Shown here in pieces: positions 1 through 8,539 of a DNA stretch of 13,346 bases. How positions within the stretch are numbered: the first letter of the stretch is position 1; every line of letters begins with the position of its first letter. Source of the DNA: Euperipatoides rowelli (taxonomy: Eukaryota > Onychophora > Udeonychophora > Euonychophora > Peripatopsidae); assembly GCA_003024985.2 (NCBI GenBank), contig PXIH01S0006543.1. One strand, given 5' to 3'. Both the position numbers and the translations under genes were made by a program. Below the pieces are notes generated by a model. It did not search any database. It had not been told where the DNA came from and saw only the letters and a list, made by a program, of their open reading frames with translations.

Positions 1-580
1 TCTTATTTTTTGGATTTTTTTTTTTAACCAAGTGGAATTTTTTTTAAAATAATTTTATTTGAAATGAAATCATAAAAATCAAAAAACGCATTTCGTCTGA
101 ACTTTAATAACTCAACGACTCCTCGACAATTAATTAAGGTCATAATATGATTATACTTTGATGAAACTTGAATAAAAAAATTAATAATTTATCATTTAAA
201 AATTAAAATTATTTAAATTTTAATAGCATGACTTATTACAATATATTCATATATAGTATTGCCTGGGTGAGTTACAATAGTTTATTTGTGAAAGTTTATT
301 TTCTTCCTATTTCTAATTAATTCAGTGAAATGTGTTTATTAACATAATTTGTTTTGCAGCTATTTATTTCATTATTTTTCAAATAAAATGTTAAAAACAA
401 GTTTTAAAATATTAAACACTTTTTTGTCTGAACTTAAACAAAAAAAATATTTTGTTCTTAATGCTAGTAAAATAACTTTTATTGCTTTTAATTAATCAAA
501 ATGAAATCTATTTTAGATTTTATAATCTCTAGTTGGAAATTTGAATGAACAAAATATGAATTACTAACTCTTGAATTTTT

Positions 581-612
581 ATTCTATAAATGACGTCATT
601 CTATAAATGACG
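581..612. repeat. Short tandem duplication containing a TGACGTCA palindrome
   Basis: The 15-bp word ATTCTATAAATGACG occurs at 581-595 and again at 598-612, with TC between. The junction creates the palindrome TGACGTCA at 591-598, which matches the consensus CRE (CREB/ATF) site. No gene lies nearby, so a regulatory role is not supported; the palindrome may be a by-product of the duplication. Confidence 0.6.
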
Positions 613-636
613 ATTTTACTTGTCCACATTAAAAAC

Positions 637-751
637 ATCTATTTTAGCCCCCAAATATTTATTTGTTTAAAAATGAAAAGTAGATGAACATTAATTTATC
701 TATTTAGCCTAAAATATTTAATTATTTGAAAATAAAAATGCAAAACTAGAT
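637..751. repeat. Diverged tandem duplication, about 61-bp period
   Basis: Two similar stretches, 637-684 and 698-751, both begin ATCTATTT(T)AGCC, continue through AAATATTTA-ATT and A-rich sequence, and end in an AGAT. They differ by several substitutions and small indels. A G6 run followed by CAT comes just after, resembling the G-run plus CA signature seen at three other places in the window. Confidence 0.5.
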
Positions 752-1179
752 AGGATGGGGGGCATGAGAGACAGTTTTTTATTGTTAAATATAGTTTTAC
801 AAAACACTGAATTAATTTATTAACCAAGGCTTTATTTTCTTGCAAGATTAATCTTTCTAAATCAATAAGTTTTAGAATTTATATATAATATTATCTTATC
901 ATAGAATATTTTATAATTTTTTTTAAAAAAATTAAATTTGGATTAAAATAAAATCAATATATTGTAAGAAAAATCTAAATTGAAGATTTCTTTTTTTTTT
1001 TTTTTTTTAATCTTTAAAATTTTTCACACGTTGAAAAGCATATTAAAATCTAAATCAAATTCAAGTTTTAAAAGGTAAAAATTTAACTTTTTTTTCTTTC
1101 TAAAGTTTAATATATTTATTCAAAATAAAAATTAAAAGAATCTAAATTATATGCTAGTAAATTTACGAATATAGTCTTC

Positions 1180-1260
1180 TGGAACAGTGCTCTCCATAGT
1201 GATGGGTGTGCACCCAGGGAAATCATGTGATGTTCCACTAGGGTGCCCAAAGTTAAGAAA
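1180..1260. mobile_element. Possible hAT-like transposon end fragment
   Basis: A locally GC-richer island in AT-rich DNA. It contains CAGTGCTCTCC at 1185-1195, TGCACCCAGGG nearby and GGGTGCCCAAAG around 1241-1252, the style of terminal sequence found in hAT DNA transposons. A 7-bp inverted pair, TGGAACA (1180-1186) and TGTTCCA (1231-1237), brackets it. I could not find a matching second end or a target-site duplication, so this is a weak call; it could be any small repeat. Confidence 0.25.
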
Positions 1261-2022
1261 AAATATAAGAATTTTTGATTTTTTTTTTAATCCTACAAAG
1301 ATTATGCATTTTCACAAGGAAAACAAATAAAGATATTAACATGTTCATTGCGAATGACTGGAATCTGAATTTGCATTAACTTTCACTTCACGATATATGG
1401 ACGACTCAAATCTGAGTCAATAACAAGTTTCAAAATGTCAATATTAGTGGTTCAACAGCATTAGCATTTATTATTTGAGTACATAAAATAGGAATTAAAA
1501 AAGCATATTTCTTGATCGTTTGAAATTTTTTTTAGTTTTGTGGTGACAGTGGTCTATAAACCTTCAATGCAATGGGGTGATAGTTACGTCAACCTTTATA
1601 GGGCTAACAATTAAATTTAGAGTTATAAAACCCCAGCCAGTTGACTAAAGATGAACTTGAAGCATCATTTTTTTAATCTTTAAGCGAAGATGATCTGTAC
1701 ATAGGCTACTTGAAAGTGATTAATAAAGACAGATGAGTGCATAGACATGCCGAATCAGATAGGTAGTAATGAATTTGAAGTTAGTGCTAATCAAGTTATT
1801 TAATCTGTTACTAGAGTAAATTTAAATTCCCCTCACAGAGCAATTTGGCAAAATAATTCATCTTAGCATATATGATTATGCTTTTTCGAAAAAAAAAATC
1901 AGTAGTGAGATTATGGATAGTCGAAATCCAGTTGCTTATTTTAGACTGATATGTGATGATTATTCATTGATATGCAGATAAATCAAACAAACTATTACAA
2001 TTTTCATTAATCTTTATAGTGT
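1261..2022. other. AT-rich spacer without a gene
   Basis: No open frame over about 60 codons, no recognisable motif and no clear repeat in this stretch. Confidence 0.6.
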
Positions 2023-2054
2023 ATCCTTTTATAATCTCTTTTGTCAAAATTTTG
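2023..2054 (+). repeat. Left copy of a 32-bp direct repeat flanking the LINE relic
   Basis: This 32-bp stretch matches 3167-3198 at 30 of 32 positions; the last 21 bases (2034-2054 and 3178-3198) are identical. Similarity ends abruptly at 2055/3199. Its position on either side of the reverse-transcriptase relic makes it a candidate target-site duplication, long but possible for LINE insertion. Confidence 0.6.
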
Positions 2055-2107
2055 TATAACAAATGGGACATCTTAGCCTATGTGTTATATAGTGCATTAC
2101 AATTAAA

Positions 2108-3011
2108 TTGATAAATGAAGTAAACTGTGGTGTAAAACAAGGATGCTTGTGGTCTCCCTCATTTTTCAACATATATAGTGAAGAAATCATCAATGAAGCG
2201 CAATAGGAGGAATGAACTTTAATAGAATAAGATATGCTGATAACATTGCCATTATTACAGCAAGTAAGGCCGAATTGCAAAGAGCCTGGCTAAAGATGAA
2301 TATGATTGGGACACAATACGGATTGAAAATCAATATAGAAAAGACAACAACACTAGTGATTGGTAACAAAGGAAACATTAATGCAAGATTGAAATGGAAG
2401 GATAAATAGTAGAACAGGCGAAAGAATTTAGATATTTGGGCAGCTTGATAACGGAAGATGGAAGAATCACAAAAGAAATCTGAACAAGGATAGGAATGTC
2501 AAAATCTGAATTTTGGAAACAAAATGAACTTCTAAGAAGAGACGTTAACAAACATTTAAAATTAAAGATGTTAAAATGCTATGTTTGGTCAGTTTTCTTA
2601 TATGGATGTGAGACTTGGACTTTAACCAAAGACTTGGAAAAGAAGATCAATGCTTTTGATATCTGATGTGAAAGAAGAATGTTCAAAATAAAATGGACAG
2701 ATTTGATCACAAATGAGGAAGTGTGGGAAATATGTGGAGGTGGTTATAGTCTTTTGGATGAAGGAAGGAAGAGGAAATGGAAATATGCCGAGCATGTCTT
2801 GAGAGGATCTTCAGGAATTAAACTAGTAACAACACTTGAAGGATGGACATAAAGAGAAACAAGAAGAGAAAGACCAAGAAGAGAATGGTTGGATGACCTT
2901 AAGGATTGGGCTAACACCCAGCAATTCTCTGTATTAAAAAGAAGAGCTCAAGACAGAAATATTTGGTGATCCATGAGCGTGAACCTCCGATTCGGACAAC
3001 ACACCCAATGA
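2108..3011 (+). pseudogene. Non-LTR retrotransposon reverse transcriptase, 5'-truncated and decayed
   Basis: This is the C-terminal half of a LINE ORF2-type reverse transcriptase, of the endonuclease/RT kind common in invertebrates (RTE or a relative; clade uncertain). Three frames join in order. Frame 2 at 2108-2205 holds the NCGVKQGC...SPSFFNIY block. Frame 1 at 2203-2409 holds IGG, then the catalytic box read as YADN at 2233-2244 where YADD is expected, then YGLKINIEKT. Frame 3 at 2409-3011 holds FRYLGSLITEDGR, KCYVWSVFLYGCETWTL, RRMFKIKW, HVLRG, RPRREWLDD and a final LRFGQH. In-frame stops sit at 2481, 2664, 2850 and 2967. The first half of the RT and the endonuclease are absent. The 3' end runs into TGATGATGAAATG (3009-3021), a typical tail for this group. 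It cannot encode an active enzyme. Confidence 0.92.
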
Positions 3012-3283
3012 TGATGAAATGAAACATTATTACACTGAACAAATTATGCATTCTAAAATAAATAAGCAAATGTTTATTTCACTATAATTTTTTTCAGTTT
3101 TTATTATGATAATAGGCCTAATTTTCATTATACTGTAATTCCATTTTTACATTACCCTTGTATTGCATCCATTTATTATCTCTTTTGTCAAAATTTTGAC
3201 ATTATCTTGTCTGTTACATGTTATATAATATTTTGTGTATTTATTTGTCATAAATAAAATCTGGGACTTTTGTAAAAAAAAAA
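3012..3283 (+). other. Possible retrotransposon 3' UTR with polyadenylation signature
   Basis: AT-rich, no coding potential. An AATAAA at 3253-3258 is followed 15 bases later by A10 at 3274-3283, the layout of a processed, polyadenylated 3' end copied back into the genome. It could be the 3' UTR of the LINE relic, or a separate retrocopied transcript end. The right copy of the flanking direct repeat (3167-3198) falls inside it, which conflicts with the first reading. Confidence 0.3.
3167..3198 (+). repeat. Right copy of a 32-bp direct repeat flanking the LINE relic
   Basis: Matches 2023-2054 with two mismatches. If this is a target-site duplication, the inserted LINE piece runs from 2055 to about 3166. 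Confidence 0.6.
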
Positions 3284-4739
3284 TTGTCATAGTAGTTATA
3301 TAAGTCTGTGACTGATCAGAATCGCACAGCACACACTAAAAAAAAAGTTTAGAAATATGCTGCTGACTCATTCATATCTGAGGCACAGCCTAAATACTAC
3401 AAAACCCTGTATAAAAATTTATATAAGATAGGCTACTTATATTAAATATTTATATAAAGTTATAAGAAAAAAACTTCCGCGTAAAGGATGACTATTGGAA
3501 ATGTTATCCACCGCAGTAGACGTGTTAAATAAAAATAATTAACTAATATTTATTATACACAACCATATATGCTGTATTCATCACCACCACCAGCATATAG
3601 GGCTATCTATTAAATGCTGGATGAAGGCCACCCCCAATATATAAACAGTATTACTATATATCTATATATACTGTACAGCTATACACCGCATATCTGTATG
3701 TATATTTGAAAATGCACTCATAATATACAGTGTATCCAGTATAAAACTTAATCATTTCTATTTTAACATGTGCGTAGCCAAAAAAAGGCATTCAGTTACT
3801 GGAATCTGATCTAATATACAGTATAACAAATTTGGTTACAGATTGTGAATATTTTGTGTGTTGATAAGATTTTATTATTGTGGAGGTAGTCATAGTTGTT
3901 TATTTTGTTAATTCCAAGTCTGACCATCTTCACTTGGGTTGGCGCTAGTGCTCAAAGTAATAAAAAGAGCTAATACGAAGATTAAGATTGAAATCGGGGG
4001 TTTGCCACTTTCAGCTCATATTCACCTTTACTAATAGTAGCATCATCACATAAGTCATGGCCAATCCCAATGGTATTTAACTACTTTATTTTTGCTTTAT
4101 TACTGTTCAAAGGAGTTTTGAGACAAACAACAATTTTTTGAGAGAGACAACCTGTGTCCTCTTCAATGAATTCCTGTCGTTTTGGGTAAGCCTTACTACT
4201 TATTCTTGTTATTAACAGTATGTTATGGTGAACATGCTTAAAATAAATTGTGATATTTAATTTAAAGTTAAATTTTTTAATTCCTTTATTTCTTTACCAT
4301 GACGTAAGTTTATATCTTGGTAGCAGCTCTCCACGCTGGTTTTACTCAGCCTAGCGAGACTATTTAGCCGACCACTGAAAGCAGGAATGAACCCGGCTTC
4401 ATTGTAATAGGCTATTTATTTTATTAACAATGACTAATAAGCAAACGGTAATTATAAATACAGTGAGGCAACTGTAAAGGCATTAAACACAATCGTAATA
4501 CCTATGGAAATAAAGACCTTCACTGCAAAATTATTTGTTGAGTAATAGACATCACAATACTGCAATTAATAAAATGACACACACTGAAACAATAGATCGG
4601 AGTGACATCACTACTCCACTTATGATGATATAAAGTTTGGTGGTATCTAAGAGTGAGACCAGACTAGGCTATATATTTGTTTCCCATTTTGGTTTTTATT
4701 TCAAAGCACAGAATATAAATTTTGTAAAATGTTTTCGGA
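3284..4739. other. AT-rich spacer without a gene
   Basis: No supported gene. TA-rich microsatellite-like sequence lies around 3640-3745. A patch at about 4320-4412 is clearly less AT-rich than its surroundings and has a short open run (about 24 codons, ending in TAA) with no family I recognise; it may be an old SINE or other repeat. Several TAGGCTA/TAGGCCTA words occur here. Confidence 0.55.
3576..3637. mobile_element. Small LINE-tail-like fragment
   Basis: A run of TCA/CCA trinucleotides (TTCATCACCACCACCAGC) is followed by AATGCTGGATGAAGGCCACCC. From memory, this order of (TCA)n then a CTGCTGGA-AAGGCCTCCCC-like string is a very common dispersed repeat in arthropod and other invertebrate genomes, associated with RTE-like LINE ends. 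Only the tail is present and it is diverged, so the family is uncertain. Confidence 0.4.
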
Positions 4740-4797
4740 TTTGAAGTACCTCTTCAGACATATTTGTATGCACCCAGGGATACACATACTACCAGTT
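4740..4797. mobile_element. Possible hAT-like transposon right end
   Basis: The segment carries GAAGTACCTCT, then TGCACCCAGGGATACACATA, then CCAGTTGGGAACATTG. The last part, read on the minus strand, begins CAATGTTCCCAAC and resembles hAT ends of the CAGTGGTTCCCAAC type. No partner terminus with a matching 8-bp duplication was found, so this is a solo or decayed end at best. It abuts the left edge of the repeat starting near 4800. Confidence 0.3.
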
Positions 4798-4799
4798 GG

Positions 4800-5515
4800 G
4801 AACATTGATACAAAGTTTTATTTTTGAAGCAATTAAAATCTTAAACTTAAAATATTAAACATAGGCTGAAAGGAGCAGATACAAGGCTTAAGAATAAAAT
4901 TTGGATTGAACAAAAGCTATAATGTGGAATTTATCAAAGGATAACATTTATTTAAAACAAAACAATGCCCCTCTCCCCTTTTAGTTAAATTATCTGAAAT
5001 GATCCAACTTTCAAAAACTAGAAGAAGAAAAACAAGATGAAGCTAAAATTAAACCAGAATATTATTTTCAAATTCAAAACACTACCAATAGAATTAGTAA
5101 AAATGATTAAAAATCTATGTTTATTTATGAGTGCGAAAAAATTAATATTACCAAACAAAAATTGGAAGTAAAATGAGAAGGAATATCACTTAGCTTTGAA
5201 AATCAATTCAACATTCTCTGACAAATCCAAGCTTTTACACTTGGCTTTATCATTACTGCAACTAGTAATGACAAACTAGACACAAAATCAATGAAGTAAT
5301 AAAAGAAAAAAGAAAAAAAAAACAGACCTATAGACTTTGGTAAAACAAAAATGGCATCAATAAATTTACAAATGTTAGAACACTTCAGCTTAGAAATTGG
5401 GAATGAATATGTATGTTATGTATGTGTACTGGACCTAGGACAAAAAAATGGGGGGGGGGGCATTATACATACACAAGTCACAAGCACACACAAAATAATT
5501 TATATAGAGAAAATT
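4800..5515 (+). repeat. Dispersed repeat, copy 1
   Basis: Diverged direct copy of about 8540-9240. Collinear landmarks: ATCTTAAACTT near 4835 and 8560, CCCTCTCCCCTTTT near 4970 and 8710, AAAAAATTAATATTA, an identical stretch AATATCACTTAGCTTTGAAA plus AATCAATT (from 5182 and 8877), ACAAACTAGACACAAAATCAAT, CAGCTTAGAA and CATTATACA. Copy 1 contains a G11 run at 5450-5460 that copy 2 lacks. No coding sequence is recognisable, so this is a non-autonomous transposon or a piece of a longer duplicated unit. Edges are approximate. Confidence 0.7.
5450..5462 (+). repeat. G11 tract followed by CA
   Basis: Exactly eleven G (5450-5460) followed by CATTATAC. The same G11-CA pattern occurs at 7846 and 10125. 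Homopolymer length in an assembly can be unreliable. Confidence 0.7.
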
Positions 5516-5690
5516 GTAATGAATATTTTTGAATGATATATAATACACCTTCAAAATACAGTAAAATACTTTTTAAAAAAAAGATATAAGTATTTCATTA
5601 GTATACTGAACCTCATTCTGTATGAATTGTTTAGTTCTCTCACTCACTCTCACTCAATTCCATCTGCTGACTTTATTATATATTAATCGG
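5516..5690. other. AT-rich spacer with a short CACTCT-rich patch
   Basis: No gene. A CTCTCACTCACTCTCACTC simple-sequence patch lies at about 5636-5655. Confidence 0.5.
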
Positions 5691-5753
5691 TCTATCTATC
5701 TATCGATATGTAGCAATTAATTAATCTATCAACTGCAGCTATCTATCTATCCA
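5691..5753. repeat. Interrupted TCTA/TATC microsatellite
   Basis: Runs of TCTATCTATCTATCGATA and CTATCTATCTATCC are separated by ATTAATTAATCTATCAACTGCAG. Further short TATC runs occur at about 10629-10641 and in 11857-12235. Confidence 0.85.
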
Positions 5754-5937
5754 TTTAAGTGTGGTAGTTATAATACGAGTCACTCTCCATATAAGGGTGT
5801 TTGGAGGGAGGGGAAGCAAGAAAAAAAAGGGCTGCCTTTATTGATAAAACAGTCATGACATGACCTGAGATCTGCTTATGAATAAACCTTGGCACAACAA
5901 ATAAAAGAAAATCTTTACAGCAAAAAAAAAAAAAAAG

Positions 5938-6290
5938 GGTTATCAAAATGTCCTCACAGATCCCCCCACCCCCACCCCCAAAAAAAAATGGTTATCAAAA
6001 TAAAATGCTAACTTGCCCATAAATTGTTTGCCCCCCACCCACCCCCCAAAAAAAAAATTCTGTGGACACCTTTGTCTCTNTATGGCGTAACCTATCAACA
6101 TAGTGGGACATTATCAAAAATGTACCAAGGTGTGGACATTTTTTTTAGTGTAATCACTGTTTTTTTTTTTTTGCATGGTAATTTCCAAACCTCAATGAAA
6201 ATTTCAGAACATTCCCAAAGAGGGGTGAAGTCCTTCTGGACGTTCCTGAAGAGAGACAAGGTCACCTAACATAACCGTACTATGCATTGA
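5938..6290. repeat. Duplicated C-run/A-run block and low-complexity flank
   Basis: Two similar units, each a cluster of three C runs separated by single A (about 5961-5979 and 6031-6047) running straight into an A tract, are associated with GGTTATCAAAAT just before (5938-5948, 5989-6000). GTGGACA and ATTATCAAAAATG words recur downstream to 6145. The minus strand has six G runs in two groups, so a G-quadruplex would need to span both. One N is at 6080. The open frame through 6024-6269 is low complexity and crosses the N; I do not regard it as a gene. Confidence 0.5.
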
Positions 6291-6535
6291 TTTATGAGTG
6301 AGATCCTCATCCCCCAAAAAGTTTCGCATCATGGATTATAATATAAGCATGGCACATTTAGTCAGGATCATCTTTCAATGTCAATTTTTGAAACAGGCAC
6401 ACTTAATCGGATTAAAATTTTAAATTTTAGGGACTTATATGAAAATTAACATGGTGACATATAACTACCATTTTAGTGACATCATTTGATATCATGAAAA
6501 CTGTGATATCAGAATCCAAAATGATTATGAAAGCA
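6291..6535. other. Spacer without a gene
   Basis: AT-rich, no recognisable coding sequence, RNA gene or repeat. Confidence 0.5.
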
Positions 6536-6577
6536 CATCTAACATCCAGACAAGCGCACTTGTCTGGATGTTAGATG
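6536..6577. repeat. Perfect 19-bp inverted repeat with 4-nt loop
   Basis: CATCTAACATCCAGACAAG at 6536-6554 is followed by the loop CGCA at 6555-6558 and the exact reverse complement at 6559-6577. There is no mismatch in the 19-bp stem, although surrounding DNA is old and degenerate. The stem is not simple sequence (about 42% GC). It could be a small foldback transposon relic, a snap-back replication product, a hairpin RNA source or an assembly artefact. It is shorter than a typical animal pre-miRNA hairpin. Confidence 0.95.
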
Positions 6578-6666
6578 AAACCTTTAAATGTATAAAAATA
6601 AGCTAACAGTGAAAGAAGTCAATTTAATTGGCAAGCGTACAAATTTTTTTTAAATCAAAAAGCTCA

Positions 6667-7390
6667 AGTCTGGTGGTAGTGCACTTACTCAGCAACTGCA
6701 CTTCTGGAGGTAGCACACTTACTCGGTGACAGCACAGTCTGGTGGTAGTGTAGTTATTCAGCAACAGCATAGTATGGGGTACCACACTTATTGAGCAACA
6801 GCAGTCTGTTAGTTGTGCACTTATTCAGCGACAGCAGAGTCTGGTATTAGTGCACTTAAAATGTGACAGTATAGCCTGATGGTAGCGCATTCTTACTCAG
6901 TGACAGAAGTCGGGTGGTATCACTCTTACTCAGCAACAGAACAGAATGGTGGTAGAGCACTTAGCACAGTCTGGTGGTAGCACATTACTCAGTAACAACA
7001 CAGCCTGGTGGTAGTGCACTTACGCAGCAACAGCAGTCTGGTGGTAGTGACTAAGTGACAGCACAGTCTAGTAGTAACACACATACTCAGTGACAGCACA
7101 GTGGTTGAGCACTTACTCAGCGATAGCACAGTCTAGTGTAGCACACTTACTCAGCAACAGCAGTCTGGTGATAGCGACTAAGTGACAGAACAGTCTAGTA
7201 GTAACACACTAAGTGACAGCACAGTGGTTGAGCATTTACTCAGCAATAGCACAGTCTGGTTTAGCACACTTACTCAGGAACAGCAGAGAATAGTGGTAAC
7301 ACATTTAGCAACAGCCTGTATGGTGGTAGAGCACTTACTGACAAAAGCACAGTCGAGTGGTACTGCACTTATTGAAAGCATAGTCTTAGA
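6667..7390 (+). repeat. Degenerate minisatellite, about 35-bp unit
   Basis: Roughly twenty head-to-tail units, near the consensus GCACAGTCTGGTGGTAGTGC followed by ACTTACTCAGCAACA. Units vary from about 27 to 36 bp with many substitutions. Within the array, 7031-7157 (127 bp, about four units) is repeated as 7158-7280 (123 bp) at roughly 90% identity, well above the identity between single units. A last degenerate trace (GATGGTGCACTTCAGCAACA) lies near 7429. A 115-codon open frame (7182-7529) is a by-product of the stop-poor array and continues into unrelated sequence. The unit core resembles a tRNA A box, but no B box is seen. Confidence 0.92.
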
Positions 7391-8005
7391 ACTTTGGGTA
7401 GGACATAGGGCTGGCAGACTTACACATGATGGTGCACTTCAGCAACATTGTATGATAATTTATGATCTAGGTCTGCGATTCACAATGGGGATGGTACTAT
7501 CTCTCCCTAAGGACCATTTTGGAGATTAGTAAGAGGGGACATTTTTTTTTTTTTTTTTTTGTGAACATAAAAACAAAAATAATATCTGACTAACTTGCTT
7601 AGGTCATAACTTTCACCTCATCTGTCAGTTTAACAGAAAGACTTTATGTTCAATTTAAAAAATTTTAAAAATTGTTCTTTTTATTTGTTGTTTTATATCT
7701 TGGCATAAAATTATTATCGTATATTGAGCATAGCTAAATCTATAAAATATTTTTTTTAAAATGTTTTATAAATTTTATTTTTAACCTATAAGCTCTTATC
7801 TCATAAATCTCACAATACTGCACAAACAAGAAGTACATTATTACAGGGGGGGGGGGCATCAAACATAAATTAGAAGTGTCTAGGTTTTGTAAGCAGCATT
7901 TATTTAGCCATTCTTGTATTTCCCACATATATAAACAAGCACACAGTATAATATGTATATATGTAAGGAGGAAAAACATTTTGTAATGCATGCTTTTCAG
8001 CAGCA
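7391..8005. other. Spacer with T19 and G11 tracts, no gene
   Basis: No supported gene. A T19 run lies at 7542-7560 and a G11-CA tract at 7846-7858. The G tract is followed by AAACATAAATTAGAAGTGTC, with a similar AAACATAGAAGTGTC after the G11 tract at 10125, so both may be pieces of one transposon family. Confidence 0.5.
7846..7858 (+). repeat. G11 tract followed by CA
   Basis: Eleven G at 7846-7856 followed by CATCAAAC; compare 5450 and 10125. Confidence 0.7.
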
Positions 8006-8280
8006 GTTAGGGTCAGAGTGTGCTTAAGGTTGGTGATTTTTAAAAAAAAAACACATATGTTTTGATCATGCCAGTCTCTTAAGAATAAGGGTCAGAGTAG
8101 GGTTAAGGTTAGTAATACTTTTTAAATAAAATTGGATCAAATTAATTACATTATTGTATACTCATTCAAAAACATATTATTGTTAGGCTCATCATTTTGA
8201 CTCACGCTTTCTATTTAGAGTTAGGATCAGGGTAGTGCTAAGGAGATCCTTTTTAAATGAAATTGTAATGGAATTAATTT
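8006..8280 (+). repeat. Three spaced, degenerate GGGTCAGAGT/TTAAGGTTAG repeats
   Basis: Three related stretches start at about 8007, 8088 and 8220, with the pattern TTAGGGTCAGAGTRKGSTTAAGG. The second and third continue into CTTTTTAAATRAAATTG and ATTAATT. Intervals are irregular (about 80 and 133 bp). The words resemble degenerate TTAGGG-like sequence but are not a telomeric array. Confidence 0.6.
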
Positions 8281-8539
8281 TGGCTGTTTTTTAATTGATG
8301 TTTTTCACTTAATTTTTAAAATAAAAGGGATAAAGAGAAGCTGAAAAACACATGTTACAAAGCGTNTTTCCCTAATACATACAAACATGTTTAGTGTGCG
8401 CTTATATATGAATGTGGGAAATACAATGTATGGAAAATTAATGTTGGTTGCATGATCAAAGCACTAGTCATAATTTGCTGTCAAAAAGATGCATGAAGGA
8501 GATCAAATTTGCACACCAATGATCAAATTTAAACAAATC
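8281..8539. other. AT-rich spacer without a gene
   Basis: Nothing recognisable; one N at 8366. GATCAAATTT occurs at about 8502 and 8520. Confidence 0.5.

Larger units (their letters stand above)
1..1179. other. AT-rich spacer without a gene
   Basis: No open frame of note and no recognisable protein similarity on either strand. The stretch is strongly A/T-rich, with many A and T runs including an uninterrupted T18 at 991-1008. It holds two small local duplications (listed separately) and a G6 run followed by CAT at 757-765. I see no promoter or RNA gene that I could defend. Confidence 0.7.

Noticed and set aside
591-598. Functional CRE promoter site (TGACGTCA)
   Set aside because: The palindrome arises at the junction of a 17-bp tandem duplication and no gene or promoter context accompanies it.
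2044-2378. Minus-strand open frames opposite the LINE relic
   Set aside because: They are antisense shadows of the reverse-transcriptase remnant, whose plus-strand frames carry the family motifs.
1185-4795. One 3.6-kb autonomous hAT element spanning the two hAT-like ends
   Set aside because: The bases outside the two ends do not form an 8-bp duplication, the ends are not clear inverted copies, and no hAT transposase lies between.
5691-5753. CRISPR-like or regulatory array
   Set aside because: It is an ordinary interrupted TCTA microsatellite with no repeat-spacer regularity.
6024-6269. An 81-codon plus-strand open frame
   Set aside because: It starts in a C-run/A-run block, crosses an N and passes through a long T tract; there is no coding signature.
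6536-6577. microRNA precursor
   Set aside because: The stem is only 19 bp with a 4-nt loop, shorter than animal pre-miRNAs, and lacks the mismatches usual in them.
7182-7529. A 115-codon plus-strand open frame, the longest in the window
   Set aside because: Most of it is minisatellite read as codons and the rest continues into unrelated spacer. Unit lengths vary without keeping a frame, and no protein family is recognisable.
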